Assembly (NCBI GenBank): GCA_004794655.1
Contig: SMMW01000634.1
Span: forward strand, 2,266,501-2,330,500
DNA length: 64,000 nucleotides
Source: Marisa cornuarietis
Lineage: Eukaryota > Mollusca > Gastropoda > Architaenioglossa > Ampullariidae
Direction: 5' to 3'
This document shows positions 12,101 to 24,500 of the stretch, one piece after another (positions within the stretch are counted from its first letter, which is position 1; every line of letters starts with the position of its first letter). Under the pieces are notes generated by a model. The model saw only the letters and a list, made by a program, of their open reading frames with translations, did not search any database and was not told the DNA's origin. The position numbers were made by a program, and so were the translations under genes.

Positions 12101-13160
12101 TAAGAAGCAGCCTTTTAGGGGTTGTCGCTAGAGCACTTTAGTAAACATTAGTTGCTTGTTTTTTGGTGATCTGTAGGGTACAATATATAAGGTGTACAAT
12201 TAAAGAACGTTTATAGTTGTCTCCCCTAGCGCATAAAAAAAGCGGTCAAACTGCTTGGCTTTCTGTATGCAAACCAGAAATTTGACACCCAACTCCAATT
12301 TCTTGGTTTAAAGTAAAAAAAAACTTATTAAAAACTTAACTAAATTAAATCAAGGGCTAATGAAACTTGATTTTACCGTGTAACTAGTACTAAACTCCGA
12401 TTTCATGCAGTTTCTTTCTTTGCGCAGACCACAAATTATGAGCGAAGGAAATGTGTGTGTGTGAAAGGGTGATAAGGGAATAATTAGTACTTTTGCGCTT
12501 GTGCTAGAAATGAATGAGAAATGTGGTATTTCTTTTCCTTTCGGTGTGTTGCCGGGCTGAGGGGTGTGTAAGACTGCGATCGAGAGAGGAGGCGTGGCGT
12601 ACTTCCCAACATTCTGCGCGAAGAGTTTCATGTAAGGATCGAAGGTTCGATGCCGATTCTTCGGCGCACAATAACAATGGACCATATCTAAGCGGCCCTT
12701 TCCTTTAATCACTGCGGATAAATTAACGCATTAATTCTTCAGCTCTTGCTAAACCTGACGCTGCGTTGGATTCCTGGACACTGAGCTGCAGCTGTCTGAA
12801 CCGATGTCGCTGGTCGATTTCTCTGTGACATTGGGACCACTGGACGTTGTCGATTCATTTTCACTTTCGTTTGTCGCAATCACTGCAGACGACACGGAAA
12901 TGGCAGTGTGGTTCACCATGCAGACGATAGAGAAGCTTATGTTGACGCGAAGTGAGTAGAAGCAGACACAGCCGAGCATCGCCAGGAAAGCAAGATGAAG
13001 TCTTGCTGAACAGCATATTCGCGCTACACAAACATCAATAAATAAATAGATTTCAGTGGTGTTATGAAGCATGGGTTCTTTCTATTGTACAAGCCCATGA
13101 ATTATAAAATGATTTGTCAGTATAAGATGGTTACTTACGTTTATTACTGTTAATACTCAT
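6192..13160 (-). CDS. SLC17A5-like: SLC17 family anion transporter (sialin-like), complete, nine coding exons, 530 aa
   Basis: Coding exons on the minus strand, in order: 13160-13139, 13023-12755, 11896-11663, 11219-11036, 10317-10184, 10001-9843, 9679-9547, 9012-8768 and 6404-6192 (stop TGA at 6194-6192). Every junction keeps phase, and the total is 531 codons. SLC17 proteins are 12-helix major facilitator transporters of organic anions; sialin exports sialic acid from lysosomes with protons. Visible family marks: CCSAR just before helix 1, LRVNISFSIVCMVN, a large lumenal loop with several N-glycosylation sequons (NHT, NES, NVT), GLVLGSAFWGY, GGKRV, WIPPHESS, the long charged loop before helix 7, LLSALPY, RKLFNTVG, AGILYGVSNTLATIPG and QWKWVFFIAA near the end. 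The C-terminal tail is about 35 residues longer than I recall for human sialin. Introns 3 and 7 appear to use GC donors. Residues matching human sialin Glu171, Glu175 and His183 are Ile, Leu and Gln, so it may be a divergent SLC17 clade rather than a true sialin. Whether the product is lysosomal, vesicular or at the plasma membrane cannot be told. Confidence 0.9.
6690..7160 (+). mobile_element. Decayed non-LTR reverse-transcriptase remnant, left part, in SLC17 intron 8
   Basis: The DNA resembles the better preserved copy at 21780-23240. The part near 6700-6830 matches the 'gf(k/r)p' and '[10 protein letters not shown]' region of reverse transcriptase, the part near 6960-7080 matches the 'SFKYLG' to 'ATATAAMA' region, and the part near 7085-7140 matches the 'LVVPILL' region. 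The reading frames are badly broken by stops and indels and the central catalytic part is deleted. The right-hand part continues at 7905 after an interruption by an LTR-like repeat. Confidence 0.65.
7235..7880 (-). repeat. LTR-like repeat with its own promoter, split by a SINE
   Basis: Read on the minus strand, this segment has a TATA box (gggtatataaggg, near 7708-7720) and, on the far side of an inserted SINE, an ATTAAA-type signal near 7317-7322, the arrangement expected of a solo LTR. It interrupts the reverse-transcriptase remnant, whose two halves lie at 6690-7160 and 7905-8065. The minus-strand start at about 7877 reads TGTAGAGG and a possible end near 7244 reads CCTCA, but I could not define a target-site duplication, so the borders are approximate. 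Just outside it, near 7195-7232, is a sequence (gtcgtgccagcaactaaggc) that looks like part of another dispersed repeat. Confidence 0.4.
7440..7676 (-). repeat. tRNA-derived SINE with a (CCAA)n tail
   Basis: Read on the minus strand, it starts at about 7675 with ggggccccggtagtgtagtgg, in which AGTGTAGTGG fits the polymerase III A box. About 45 bases on, GGTTCACATC resembles a B box. A conserved body follows (GGGTACTC, then the 'catagtgcgaa' and 'aaggtggaag' blocks), and it ends in repeats of ccaa. The same body, with a (CAA)n tail, is present at 29352-29570. It is inserted inside the LTR-like repeat at 7235-7880. Confidence 0.75.
7905..8100 (+). mobile_element. Decayed non-LTR reverse-transcriptase remnant, right part
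   Basis: This continues the remnant at 6690-7160. It carries the equivalent of '[14 protein letters not shown]', then 'KTNDFVRNK' and 'GHQEPLL' of the copy near 22930-23060, here altered (MPEEAAPNLY, QQEPLLSNDL). It lies in intron 8 of the SLC17-type gene, in the opposite orientation to the gene. Confidence 0.6.
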
Positions 13161-15334
13161 TTCGTGCTGTTTTATCTTCGGATGCGCAAGCACGTTGTGA
13201 CCTTTGAGCTAGCAGTGCCTGTATAGCATTGATTTGGTTTCGCCGTTACAGTTTGTCGACTCTGATGTCAGAAGCAGAAGTTGAAATGTTATGCATGGCA
13301 CTTCGTGCGTCACATGAATTTCAACAATTGAACTTCAAAAGAAATTTAACAGTTTTTTTCCGGCAAATAATAATATTCTCATCTTTTGCAGGGCTTTTTC
13401 AGTTTATATCACGAACTTTACATGGTTCATGTGTAATATTAAAATACTTTAATTTATAGTATGTATTATTAGTTTTACATCCTGTCTAGATTTTTCATAC
13501 ATGGTGATTGGTGATGTCTGTGCATGAAGCGTGTGCGTTCTTGTACAGATGAATTTTAAAAAATGCATATGACACCTTGCAAATGTTCAGAATATGGGCA
13601 TTACCTCACAGCCAATTCCTTTTGCCTAAATTTTTAGCAGCTCTTTGGACAACCATGCTGATCGATACTGTATACTTTTACATCAATATATTTCTTCTCA
13701 TTGCTTCTAACTTCAACTCCATTAAAAAATAACACTTAAGCTGCTGCAGTGATTTGTCTTTGACCAAAGAGCCTTTAGTTGTCTTCATGTATCTTCCCAG
13801 CACAAGCGAAGTGTGAGAAAATTAATATCCTCCAAAGCTTTGCTAAAACTATTAGCATGAATAGAATGTGAAAGGAAAGGTGAACACCACTGATAGAGTG
13901 ATGAGCTGTTAGGTGAGTACCCAGCTGATATCTTGAAACATATGGTATTATATTTCAGCATCCATACTTGACCAGAATTAGACATACTGCTATGACGAAA
14001 AGGATTAAAAAACTGAAAAATGACTAAGATGGTATGTCTTGCATTCCTTTTCATTAACTCCACCATCATCTCCTATGCCAGCATTTAAGGCAGAGAAACT
14101 AACAGTAGGCTTAACTATAACAACATAAAATAATAGTTCATTGCTGGGAATTTTGTTTACTGTTTCACACTGGTTAAATAATCATAGTCACAGATGGCCA
14201 GGCTAGCAATGACAGTCATTAAACGACCTTTGGTCACTCCCTATCAAGACAATAGTTTGAATCATGCAATAAATAAGGTTGTGCGTATTAAACATCACAT
14301 AAAACTGCATAAGAAAAATAATCAGTTACAGCTTTACACATTCATAAGAAAATTATGGAATTGGGGATGCATTTTATTAATCCATCATAAGGAATTTCCT
14401 TCTTTGAAAAACACATCAGAATAACAAACATGAAAAGATGGTCAGCACAGCATCAAACCATGTATATTAAAGATCTCTGGACTGCCTGCAGACAAATTTT
14501 CTAACTTCTAGAATAAGACCTCTGGTTGAATTCCCTTCTGGTTTCATTATCAATGTGAAAAGGGAAAGTAGAAGATGCAAGTTATTTGGCTGAAAGACTC
14601 ATAAAAGCTCAAGCTTTATGGGCTGTTTTTTGGTTTATTGGCTTGATTCATGGAACGTGTAGCTCAACATCTTTTTCCCCCAAAAAAGAAAAAAAACAGT
14701 AATTAAGCAGAAAACTTATTTTGAGTATACTTTTGGGATTAAGAATTTAAATGCAGCTGCAAGTATTGTTGTTGAATGTCTCGCCAAGATCTCGCCTGCA
14801 ACTTCGCGAAAGGTGGTTAATAAGCACTGGTCTACAAAGACTGCAGCAGTCCAGTTATATACGTCCATGATCAAACAATTCATAGGCAACACACAAACTT
14901 ATGCTCTTTGTCATCATTTACACTGCATTAAAACACCTACATACACCCACATCCACAAACACAGTATCCTGCTGAAATTGATGACATCTCTCTACTGCAG
15001 CTGAAAAAAGAAGTCACACTAATCAACCTAGTATGCAGTCAGTGAAATAGTATGTCTGTATAATTAGACTGACTTTTGCAGTGAATTACAGTGAACAGAA
15101 TGCTCAGTAGATATATAGAGCCATAATTGTTGACGATTCATCTGAAATTTCCTTTTGAACACGATGATTATTGGATTTTTTAATTTTTATCACAGGAGGT
15201 TATGTAGCTAAATAATGATTTTTATGAGTTGAGTCCAAGATAGTATTCAAGATTGTTTTTCAAGCAGTTCTTCACTTCCAGCATTATCTTCAAGTGGCAA
15301 TCAGAGAAAAGTTTACCAGTTAGGGAAAGGAAGA
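13161..15334. other. Intergenic region between SLC17-type gene and BBS5, no gene seen
   Basis: About 2.2 kb separates the start codon of the SLC17-type gene from the probable end of the BBS5 transcript. The promoter and 5' UTR of the SLC17-type gene must lie in its left part, upstream of the ATG at 13160. No TATA box or other element is obvious, and no open frame has family resemblance. Confidence 0.4.
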
Positions 15335-15340
15335 TTTATT
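15335..15340 (-). promoter_or_regulatory. Candidate polyadenylation signal of BBS5
   Basis: AATAAA on the minus strand, about 240 bases after the BBS5 stop codon. It is the nearest canonical signal I found downstream of the gene. Confidence 0.4.
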
Positions 15341-15578
15341 ATCTTGATAAACTGACTTGAGAATAGTAATGGAACTCAATGTTGCAGAGGTATGGCACAT
15401 TAAGAAAATGGTAAGATTTATGATAAGCTCTTTGAGATACTGTGCCTATGCCAAACTGAGGATGATAAGAAAGGGGAGTACAAAGAGAATCTTCCTTTTG
15501 GATTGGCTCTCTTCTAGTGGGACAACCCAACTGATGAACAGTTGTCTTAGAAGTAAAACAGTTCATAGGATCTATGAT

Positions 15579-18500
15579 CTATGAGCCAAGCACTTCCCAA
15601 AGGCCAGCTAATGTGAAGCCATCCTTCAGTTTCTCTATGGCAAGTCCAAGATCTTCTGAATAAACGGGCTCTCTGTCAGCATCTTTGTTTCCATCAGCAA
15701 AGTATGCCTGTATGTAACAAACAATGCAACTAGTTTAATCTCTGCTGTGTTGATTTCAAAAAAAGCACTACTTCAATATTTGATGTAGGTCCCTGCACAA
15801 ACCATGCCAGTAATGTGGCTCAGTTAAACACAGAAATGTAAAAGCCAAAAATGGAAAAAATCTGATGGTACATGCTCATGTTATACATTTATGTTTGTTA
15901 TTACTAACATCAAATTAAGATCAAATGTATGTCATTTGTCATGTCTTTTGTCTTCTTAAGTCAGATGCATAACTTATTCAAGGACAATTTGTTCAGGCCA
16001 TTTAATAATCAGTTGGAAAATAGCAATATTTTTACTATAATCTTCATGTAATAAAAAGGCTGAAGTAAAAGATAAATTCTACTAAGTAGATGTGTACTGA
16101 TGTTTTTGAGTGACATGCAAAAAGGGGCTATGAATAAATTGTTCTGTTTGCTAAATCAATTCTGAGTGCTGTGAATTAATGTATGTAGTGATATGTAATG
16201 CATATATTAATATGTATATAGTAACATACTTTGTATGTTGACTGTCGTCATTAACTACACATTCTAAAACCTGATGGCTTATGTTTATGGTCAAGTCCTC
16301 TATTGTAGCAACAACAGAAGTAATATTCACAGCAAATGCATCTGTTTGCCCATCATTCTGTATTTCCACATCATCCTGAACAGCTTCTGTAGTGAGGTCT
16401 TCAATGCTCTGAGGCTAAAATTAAGAGAAATTACAGATTTCTTAAATTATAAAAAAGCAAGATTTATGATTAAATACTAGCTAATGAATCTAAAAATAAT
16501 TTCAAAATTTGTAAAAAGTTATAGAAGAAAATTTCAGTTCAAGAAGAAGTCTACCAACTAAAAATTATGACATAACAAAAACACATCCATAAACATGCAC
16601 GAGTCAATACAAAGTACTATAAAATAAATTGCAATTGAAATATTAAAATGTATAACATTAATTTGAAAGTTTAATATGGTGCAAATAGTACATATTTTAA
16701 TACCATGCCCCCACATAAACAAATATATTCTGATAAAATACCAAAACTGAGAAGAAAACAATAGAAACAGACCAGGCATATCTACCTTTTCTTCATTCTC
16801 AAACTCTACACCAAATATTGGGCAGGCACTGTAGACACGATGCAGGTTTTGTATCTCTTTTGCAACCTGCTGCAGCTTCTCTAAAGGATCAATCCGAAAT
16901 CCAAGAACGTATCCTCCACTCTTTGAAAAATATTGTAGACATGATTGAGAGAACCATTTTCAAAATTTTGATGTTGTTTAAAGTTCAATTCTTATTTATG
17001 AAATATTTCTTCTGAAAAATATTCTAAAAATTCCCTTTTCACATTCCTTCAGAACAAACCTTATTAACCCTCTAACGGTCGCTGGGGTCCATACAGCACC
17101 CAACTGAAGTTTCATTATTTACAGTATGCAACCCGTTTATCTCAACATTTTGAAATTTCATGACTTTTACACTTTAGTGGTGGACTCATTGTGGATGAAA
17201 TGAATTTTCAAATATCTGCAAAAATCTTAGCGCAAATTAAAATTATATCATTAACCACCAGCGGGGTCAGTATGGACCCCAGGTATAAATGCCACATGCT
17301 TAAGGTTGAATTCCAAGAAATAAAAATTGCGTCATCCAAAGTTCCTCTTGCCTTCCCTGTGTGTGCCTGACCTAACTGTACTTAGTGTCGAATTACTCAT
17401 AGCATCTCTTTAGAACCTGTTTTAGTGTCCATTTGCCCTCTTTCTTCAGTCAAGTAAATGCCGAGGCCAACCTGATATGCCAATAGAAACGTGGACACAA
17501 TCACTTCCTCATTCAAACTCTTCATGAAAAAGAGTATTTGTGACATCATTATAAAATGGACAAACAGGAACGGCGAACTAGTTTATGGCAAAAACTAGAT
17601 GATTAACAACAAATTTGAGTGCTTTATGGGTGTAATGATTTTGGGTGGTATCTAGAAAGCTCAGGATGAACCGATAGAGCAGTTGTGAAGAAAGAAGCAT
17701 GGGAGAGCTATTTTTCCAAAAGCGATGCCCAAAGCTAGATTCATGCAATTGAGAGTGCTTCGATTTGATGCTGCTGCTGAACTACGTCAAAGGCGACCCG
17801 ATGAAAAGCTATCACCAATCTCTGAAATATTTGATGTTTGGGTAGATAACTTGAAAGAATGTAACCAACCCTCAGAAAATGTGACTGTTGATAAACAATT
17901 AGTCGTATTTGGAGACAGATGTCCTTTCAAACAATATATTCCCAGCAAGCCAGGGAAAAATGGTATAAAAATCTGGATCTGCTGTGACAGCACAATGTCT
18001 TATTTTTGAATTGCCAGGTATACAGGGGAAAAGACCAGATCAACCAAGAGAACAGAACCAGGGTGAAAGAGCTGTGTTGGGCATGATCTTTGGGTTGGAA
18101 AATAGTGGAAGGAACATACCAAGTGACAACTTCTTCACTAGCTTTGGGCTGGGAGAGAAACTTCTTGGTAAGAAGCTTACCTTGCTGGGGACCATTCCTA
18201 AAGCCTGAAAAGAGATTCCACGTGCTCTTACAGAAACAAAAGAGAGGCAAACAAATACTATACACTCTTTGCTTTTAATGATCATTGGATGCTGGCTTTT
18301 TATTGCTCAAAAAAGGCAAGGTAGTACTTCTAGTACTTCTCATGATAGCCAGATGTTGTCAACACCACAGCAATGAAGAAGCCTCAGTTAATTTTGGACT
18401 ACAAGAAGACAAAAGGTGACGTCAACACAGTGGACCAGCTGGTTTGCTGCTACACCACAAAACGAAAGACAAGAAGATGGTCTATGGTAATTATCTACAA

Positions 18501-21500
18501 CATGGTGGATATCAGCACATTGAATGCCTACATTGTATGGATTTTCCTAAACCCCAAGTGGCAACATTGCAAAATTCATAAACGGCGAATCTTCCTAATG
18601 AAACTGGGCGAGGGACTTGTTGGACGGAAAATCCATGGAACAAGAATGTTCCAGGGAGAATAGGGCACACTATACACAAGCTCCATCACATTCCCTGCCT
18701 TCAACAGCTGCATGGAATACAACTCAATTGCCAAGAAAGCGACAGTGTTGCTTCTTTGGCCAACATAGAATGACAAGAAAGAGACTTGCGGTTGTTGGGA
18801 GATTTTCATGTGAATTTCATGCAAAGCTTGTATGTGACTTATGTGCTCAGCAGTAATCAGATTTTTTTTCAGCCTGAATAATCTTGACTTTTGTGACAAT
18901 AGCAGAATGTAGGCCTAATCGAAACAATATATGTTCTCAATTTTTGTTCAGATTTAAGAAGAAAAGTCTGACCAAATCTTGTGATACAAACTCTTTGTAT
19001 CTTTCTGGAACATTACTATGTTTTGTCATTGTAATTTGTGCTACATGTTAATCATGCTGCTTTTCGTGTTTTAATAAAATAGGTATTGTATTTTCCATAT
19101 TGTGTGTTTTCATCATGAAAATGAATGGCAAAATGGCATTGTGGTTGACGCATTAAAAATTTCACAGCTGTTAGAAGGTTAATGATCATAATCAGAATGT
19201 AAATACATCCTTGACAAATAGCTAGTATGATTTAAAGCTACAGTTCCACTTGGTCAGGAATTGCAGAATCCCTACAAATGTGAAAAACATGCAAATAACT
19301 CTGGGTCTCCCTACTCAAATCTTAATACTGTTCTTTCAAATTTTAGAATACATTTGTGCATGTATTGGTCATAATGAAAGAAAAAAGATTAATAATACAC
19401 ACATTAATACAGAGAGCCAGAGGTAGAGGTAGGAATGGAAAGCTCAACAAAGGGATAGCACTGGAAAGAGATGGAAAAAAACCCCAGAGCAAATCAATAT
19501 TTTGTGTGGCTTGTGCGGACCACATAGAAAATGATTTTACCATGTTAAAAAAAACTAGAAGGAACCCAACAAACCAGTTTATGCAGATATATTTTTGAAA
19601 AATCAAAACAAGACAGCCCATCATGACCAATCTATTAAGCAATGTGTATCCATAAGCAACATAACCACCCCTACAAACTTACCCTATAAAAAAGGGTATG
19701 TGGAAAAGAAAATAGACTATTATATCCTCCCCAGAAGATATAAAATTTACAAAAACAAAGTATGCATTTATACATAGCGCAAAACATGCTCACCATTGCT
19801 AAAGTCTCAACAACAAGTGCCACTCCAAACTTAGAATCTCTAATTTTCACACTTTTCTGTGGAAACACAAACAAGACACTGAATCAGTGACTGTCCTGTC
19901 AAATTATTTAAAAATGGAAATATCACAGCTTTATAATAGAAATTATGCACCAAACAAATCAAGAGTACATCATAATCTGTATGTATGAAACAAGGTAAAG
20001 AAATTTACAGTGTATCATATTGTATATGCAGTGTTCAATTATATAACCATTCAGCATGAATATTTTTGGAGGCCTTGTTTATTTCCCCATGTCCAGTTCC
20101 ACCAACAAGACTATATGGTACATAGTTTCTAATGCAGCGTTGTACCTGATTATAAAAACTATTGATTTCATTGCTCTTTAGTATTGTTTACAATAAAATC
20201 GGCACAAATATAGAATGAGCTATAGAATTATGTAACTAACACTTTAAGTTTACATCTAGCTCACCATCTGTAAATAAGGGATGCTGACGTTGAAGGATTC
20301 ATTAACATTGGCATGCCAGACAAGACGGACATTAGTTATATAGAAGGTTCCCAGATTGCCCTGAAGATAAAACAGTGTTAAAAGTATCTTTCAATATGCT
20401 GAACTATCCACTAGCATAATAATCCACACTTTAGAAGCATATTTAGACATGTTTAAAACAGCTTCAACATTTTAGCATTCTGAGCTATGCTCTTGCATAA
20501 TATTACAAAGCAGAATAATGTTTAGAGAGTTTCCTATTAATCCTGCTAGAGAACTTGGAGATAGGCAAACTGGTTACTGTTAAATGTACTGCTGTGGCTC
20601 TTTCAGTGTGGACTACATGGCATTAGCAAGAGCACAGAGTTTTCCAATAAACAAGGTTTTCTTACCTGATCGCTAGACAGATTCCACACTCCATTAACTT
20701 TATCATAAACTTGCTCCTGGGGCAGCAAACGCAGCTGCTTATTTTGAATAAGAGCACCTCGCAGTTTTAAGTCTCGATACAACTTGGTTGTCTCATAAGC
20801 CCTGATGTATAAACACAAACTTACATTATCTCTTTGCATTGTCTGCATTTAAGAAATAGTGAAAGGAAAACAGTTTTGAAAACTTTAGAAGATCTAAATG
20901 TACATTAATGTGCAATTCTATAAAGATTTTACAGTCTTTGTTACAAATATTGTGGAATAAACCAAGCATTAGCTAAATATGAAGTTAATGAAAAAAGGGA
21001 AAAGCAAACTTTCTTTATAACTTACCTATGCACAGATATTACAGAGGTAAAAAGGCGAGGTGATCCAGGTACCTAAACAAAAGTAACAATCTTATAATAA
21101 CATACAATTGAAAATTGTTCTTTGCTTATGTCTTCAAACAGCTTTAGCTAGTTCCATCAAAATGGTGTGTGTACGTGTGAGTGAGACTGCTTTGTTGTCT
21201 GACTTGGCTTGACTTTTATGCAATTTATGTAATGCTGATTTTATAATTTCTATGTTAATAATCTTCATCTATTTCATTGTTTTCTTTCTATATTTATGCT
21301 GTTTTAGTTTGATCAATTTTACTGTAATATACTCAGTGAGCATACTACCATGAGTGTGCAGACTTACAATCATTATTATTGTTGTCATTAAATATAAGTA
21401 AAGCCAATGGTGACAGAACACTTTATACAGATGTATTTTTGAAAAAACAAGACAGACCATCATGACCAATATATTAAGCAATGTGTATTTAGAAGTGAAA

Positions 21501-24500
21501 AAGTAGCAACAAAAATTCAAACAGACACTAACCAGATTGGTGAAGATGAATTCAAATCTGGTATTATTACACTTGCATAGCACATAAAGGGCTTCCACTG
21601 TGCCTCGTAGTTTCTGGTATTGGAACAAAGGCTTTAATGTGCTTTTAACAAAAGGTTAAATCATGCATTTAAATCATTTGAAACTCTATATACCAACAAA
21701 TGATTACACAATGATAAAGCTCAATTATTTATATCAAATAATAATTGTGGAAAAAATAAAATATATAAAAATGCTCCTTTCAGAAATACCTAAAGCAACT
21801 GTTTTAAATCTATATAAGAGCCTGAAATTTAAAGCTGTACATAGTTTGAAGGGAGGAAAGTCATCAGGCGTTGATAAAGTACCAGCTGAGCTGCTCAAGC
21901 AGGGTGGGGAAGCAACTACAAAGGCCCTAACTGTCCTGTGCCAAAGAGTCTGGGAGCGCAAAGAATGGCCCAGAGAATGGACGCAGTCACTAATCATACC
22001 TCTCCCAAAGAAAGGAAACAGCAAAAAGTGTCAGAACTACAGAACCATAAGTTATCAGTCACCCAAATAAAGTCATGCTGAAGGTCATACAGAACCGCAT
22101 CAGAACCACGGCAGAAGAGCTGCTAGCAGAAGAACAGGCTGGCTTCAGACCACGTATAAACACAGTTGAGCAGATCTTCAACTGTCGTCTTCTTATAGAA
22201 AATCATCTTCAGCATCAGCAAGACCTTTACCACAACTTCATTGACTTTAAAAGGGCATTTGACAGAGTCTGGCACGAGGGGCTCTGGCATGTGATGCGGA
22301 AATTCAACATTGAAGAAGGGCTCCTCCAAGTTGTTGAAGCGCTGTATAACAGCTCAACGAGTACAGTACTGCTGAACAACCAAATAGGAGCTTACTTTCG
22401 CACCATAGTAGGGGTACGTCAAGGATGTCCCCTATCACCCGTGCTATTCAATATATTCTTGGAGAACATATCATGCTCGAAGCTCTTCATGACCATCATA
22501 CTTCCATTTCAATCGGTGGAAGACCAATCTGCAATCTACGCTTTTGCAGATGACATAGATCTGTTAGCAGGTACAAACAAGGAACTGCAAGACCTCACCA
22601 ACAGACTCACAGACAGCTAAAACGCATATGGAATGGAGACTAGCACTGAAAAGAGCAAAGTTATGATCAATGGCAACGGCAAGGCAGAGATCTATATGAA
22701 CGGGGTACAGCTCGAAGAGGTAAGCAGCTTCAAGTACTTGGGAGCCAAGGACGGCTGCTCCACGCTAGATATCCGCGTCATGATCGCAACAGCAACAGCA
22801 GCAATGGCTGGCTAGATAGGATCTGGCATAGCCACAAGATAAGGTTCACTACCAAGTACAGGCTGTACAAATCCCTGGTAGTGCCGATCCTGCTCTATGG
22901 ATGCCACACGTGGACTCTGCTCACCGAAACGGAAAGGAGAATCCAGGCATTCGAAAACAAGTGCCTGAGGAGGCTGCTCTGCATCTCATACAAAGAGCAC
23001 AAAACCAACGACTTTGTAAGGAACAAGATTGCCACACTCGTAGGACACCAGGAACCTCTACTATCTGTTTAGTGCAGGGCATCTCAGAAAGAAACTCCCA
23101 GAGAGGGGTGGTCGAGAAAGAAGAGAAAGGACGATGAAAATGACGATTATGAAGATAACTGAATGACAATGCAAAGAAAGATTATGTTCACGTCTTTCGC
23201 GCTTAAGCATAAACATCTAGCCTAGATGAAGGTCCGTGGTGAGGACTGTGTGTATGGGTGTGTGAATTTTAGGTACATTTAATGCTTACTTCTCCTGGTG
23301 TTCCCTCACATATCTTCGTGTGTTCACATATGTTTGTGGACATACATTATTATGTAAAAGGCCTTGAGCCTGCCTTCAGTGGTGGGGAAAAGGCACAGTA
23401 TAAGTAAACTATTTACTTATTTATTTCAAGGTACTAATTTCTTGGTCACTGGGTATTAAGATGTCAGAGACTGCAATTATGTCTGGGATAGCTTTTCTGG
23501 TGAGGATGATGCCCATCTCTCCATCACAGCCTTTATTCCTCCAACCATCTAATCAATTCTAATGGGTCAAGTATCCATTCAATAGATGGGTCATTTGGGG
23601 GAATGATTTCACCACTTGACTATGAAAACTGGCTACTGTGCACACATCCGGTCATGGATAATGGTGCTATAACCACTTGGCTATTTACATCCCACTTTCC
23701 TTATTTCTTGAGATAAGGGGCTAATTACCCCCAGACCCCCATAATAAGGACACACAACAAACAAAACTCACAATAAATGTAGAGAACATTTATTTCATCC
23801 TTGTTATTCATATGTCTAGCATTATACCAGGCTGAATAAGGTCATGATTCAAGCAAAAAAGGAGTGCTACATATTAAACCTCTAATGGTTATTTACCGAT
23901 TGGGCACTCCTTGTTGAAATGCTAATCACACAGTTGAAGCCAATGGCTGAAAAAAATGTACAAATCAAGAGTAGAGAAGCTGTTTCAAACATATGCCTGT
24001 AAGTGCAAAATCACTTTCAATTTGTAATTCAACAGAAACAACACTGCATGAGGGCACAATACAACAACTTTCTTCAGCTTTTAATTTCTAAAAAATAGCT
24101 ACATTGTGTATCTTTTTTCATCAGTGGTACAGGTAATAAACCTTTGCATAAAGTATTTCCATGACAGAGGCAAGTAAGAAGCACATTCACCAGTCTAATT
24201 TAAAATGTGGTAAGCTACACGGATGGATTCCAAGTGATAGGTCTCATCAATTTTAATAGTGGGCGTTGGATTATATAAGGTAGATCGACGTAACTCTCTA
24301 ATGGAGAAACCGCAGATTTATAATTGAATAGCTAGACACATAGGAATACTGTATGATAGGCTAAGAAAAAGGTTTATTAGCATTTTACTATCAGCTCCTA
24401 TATTCAATCAAATGGCTTACACCACTTTACTAGGCCTTGATGATAAAATGGAAGATGAAAACAGTGTGATGCTGAAACAGACTATAGAACTTAAAACCAT

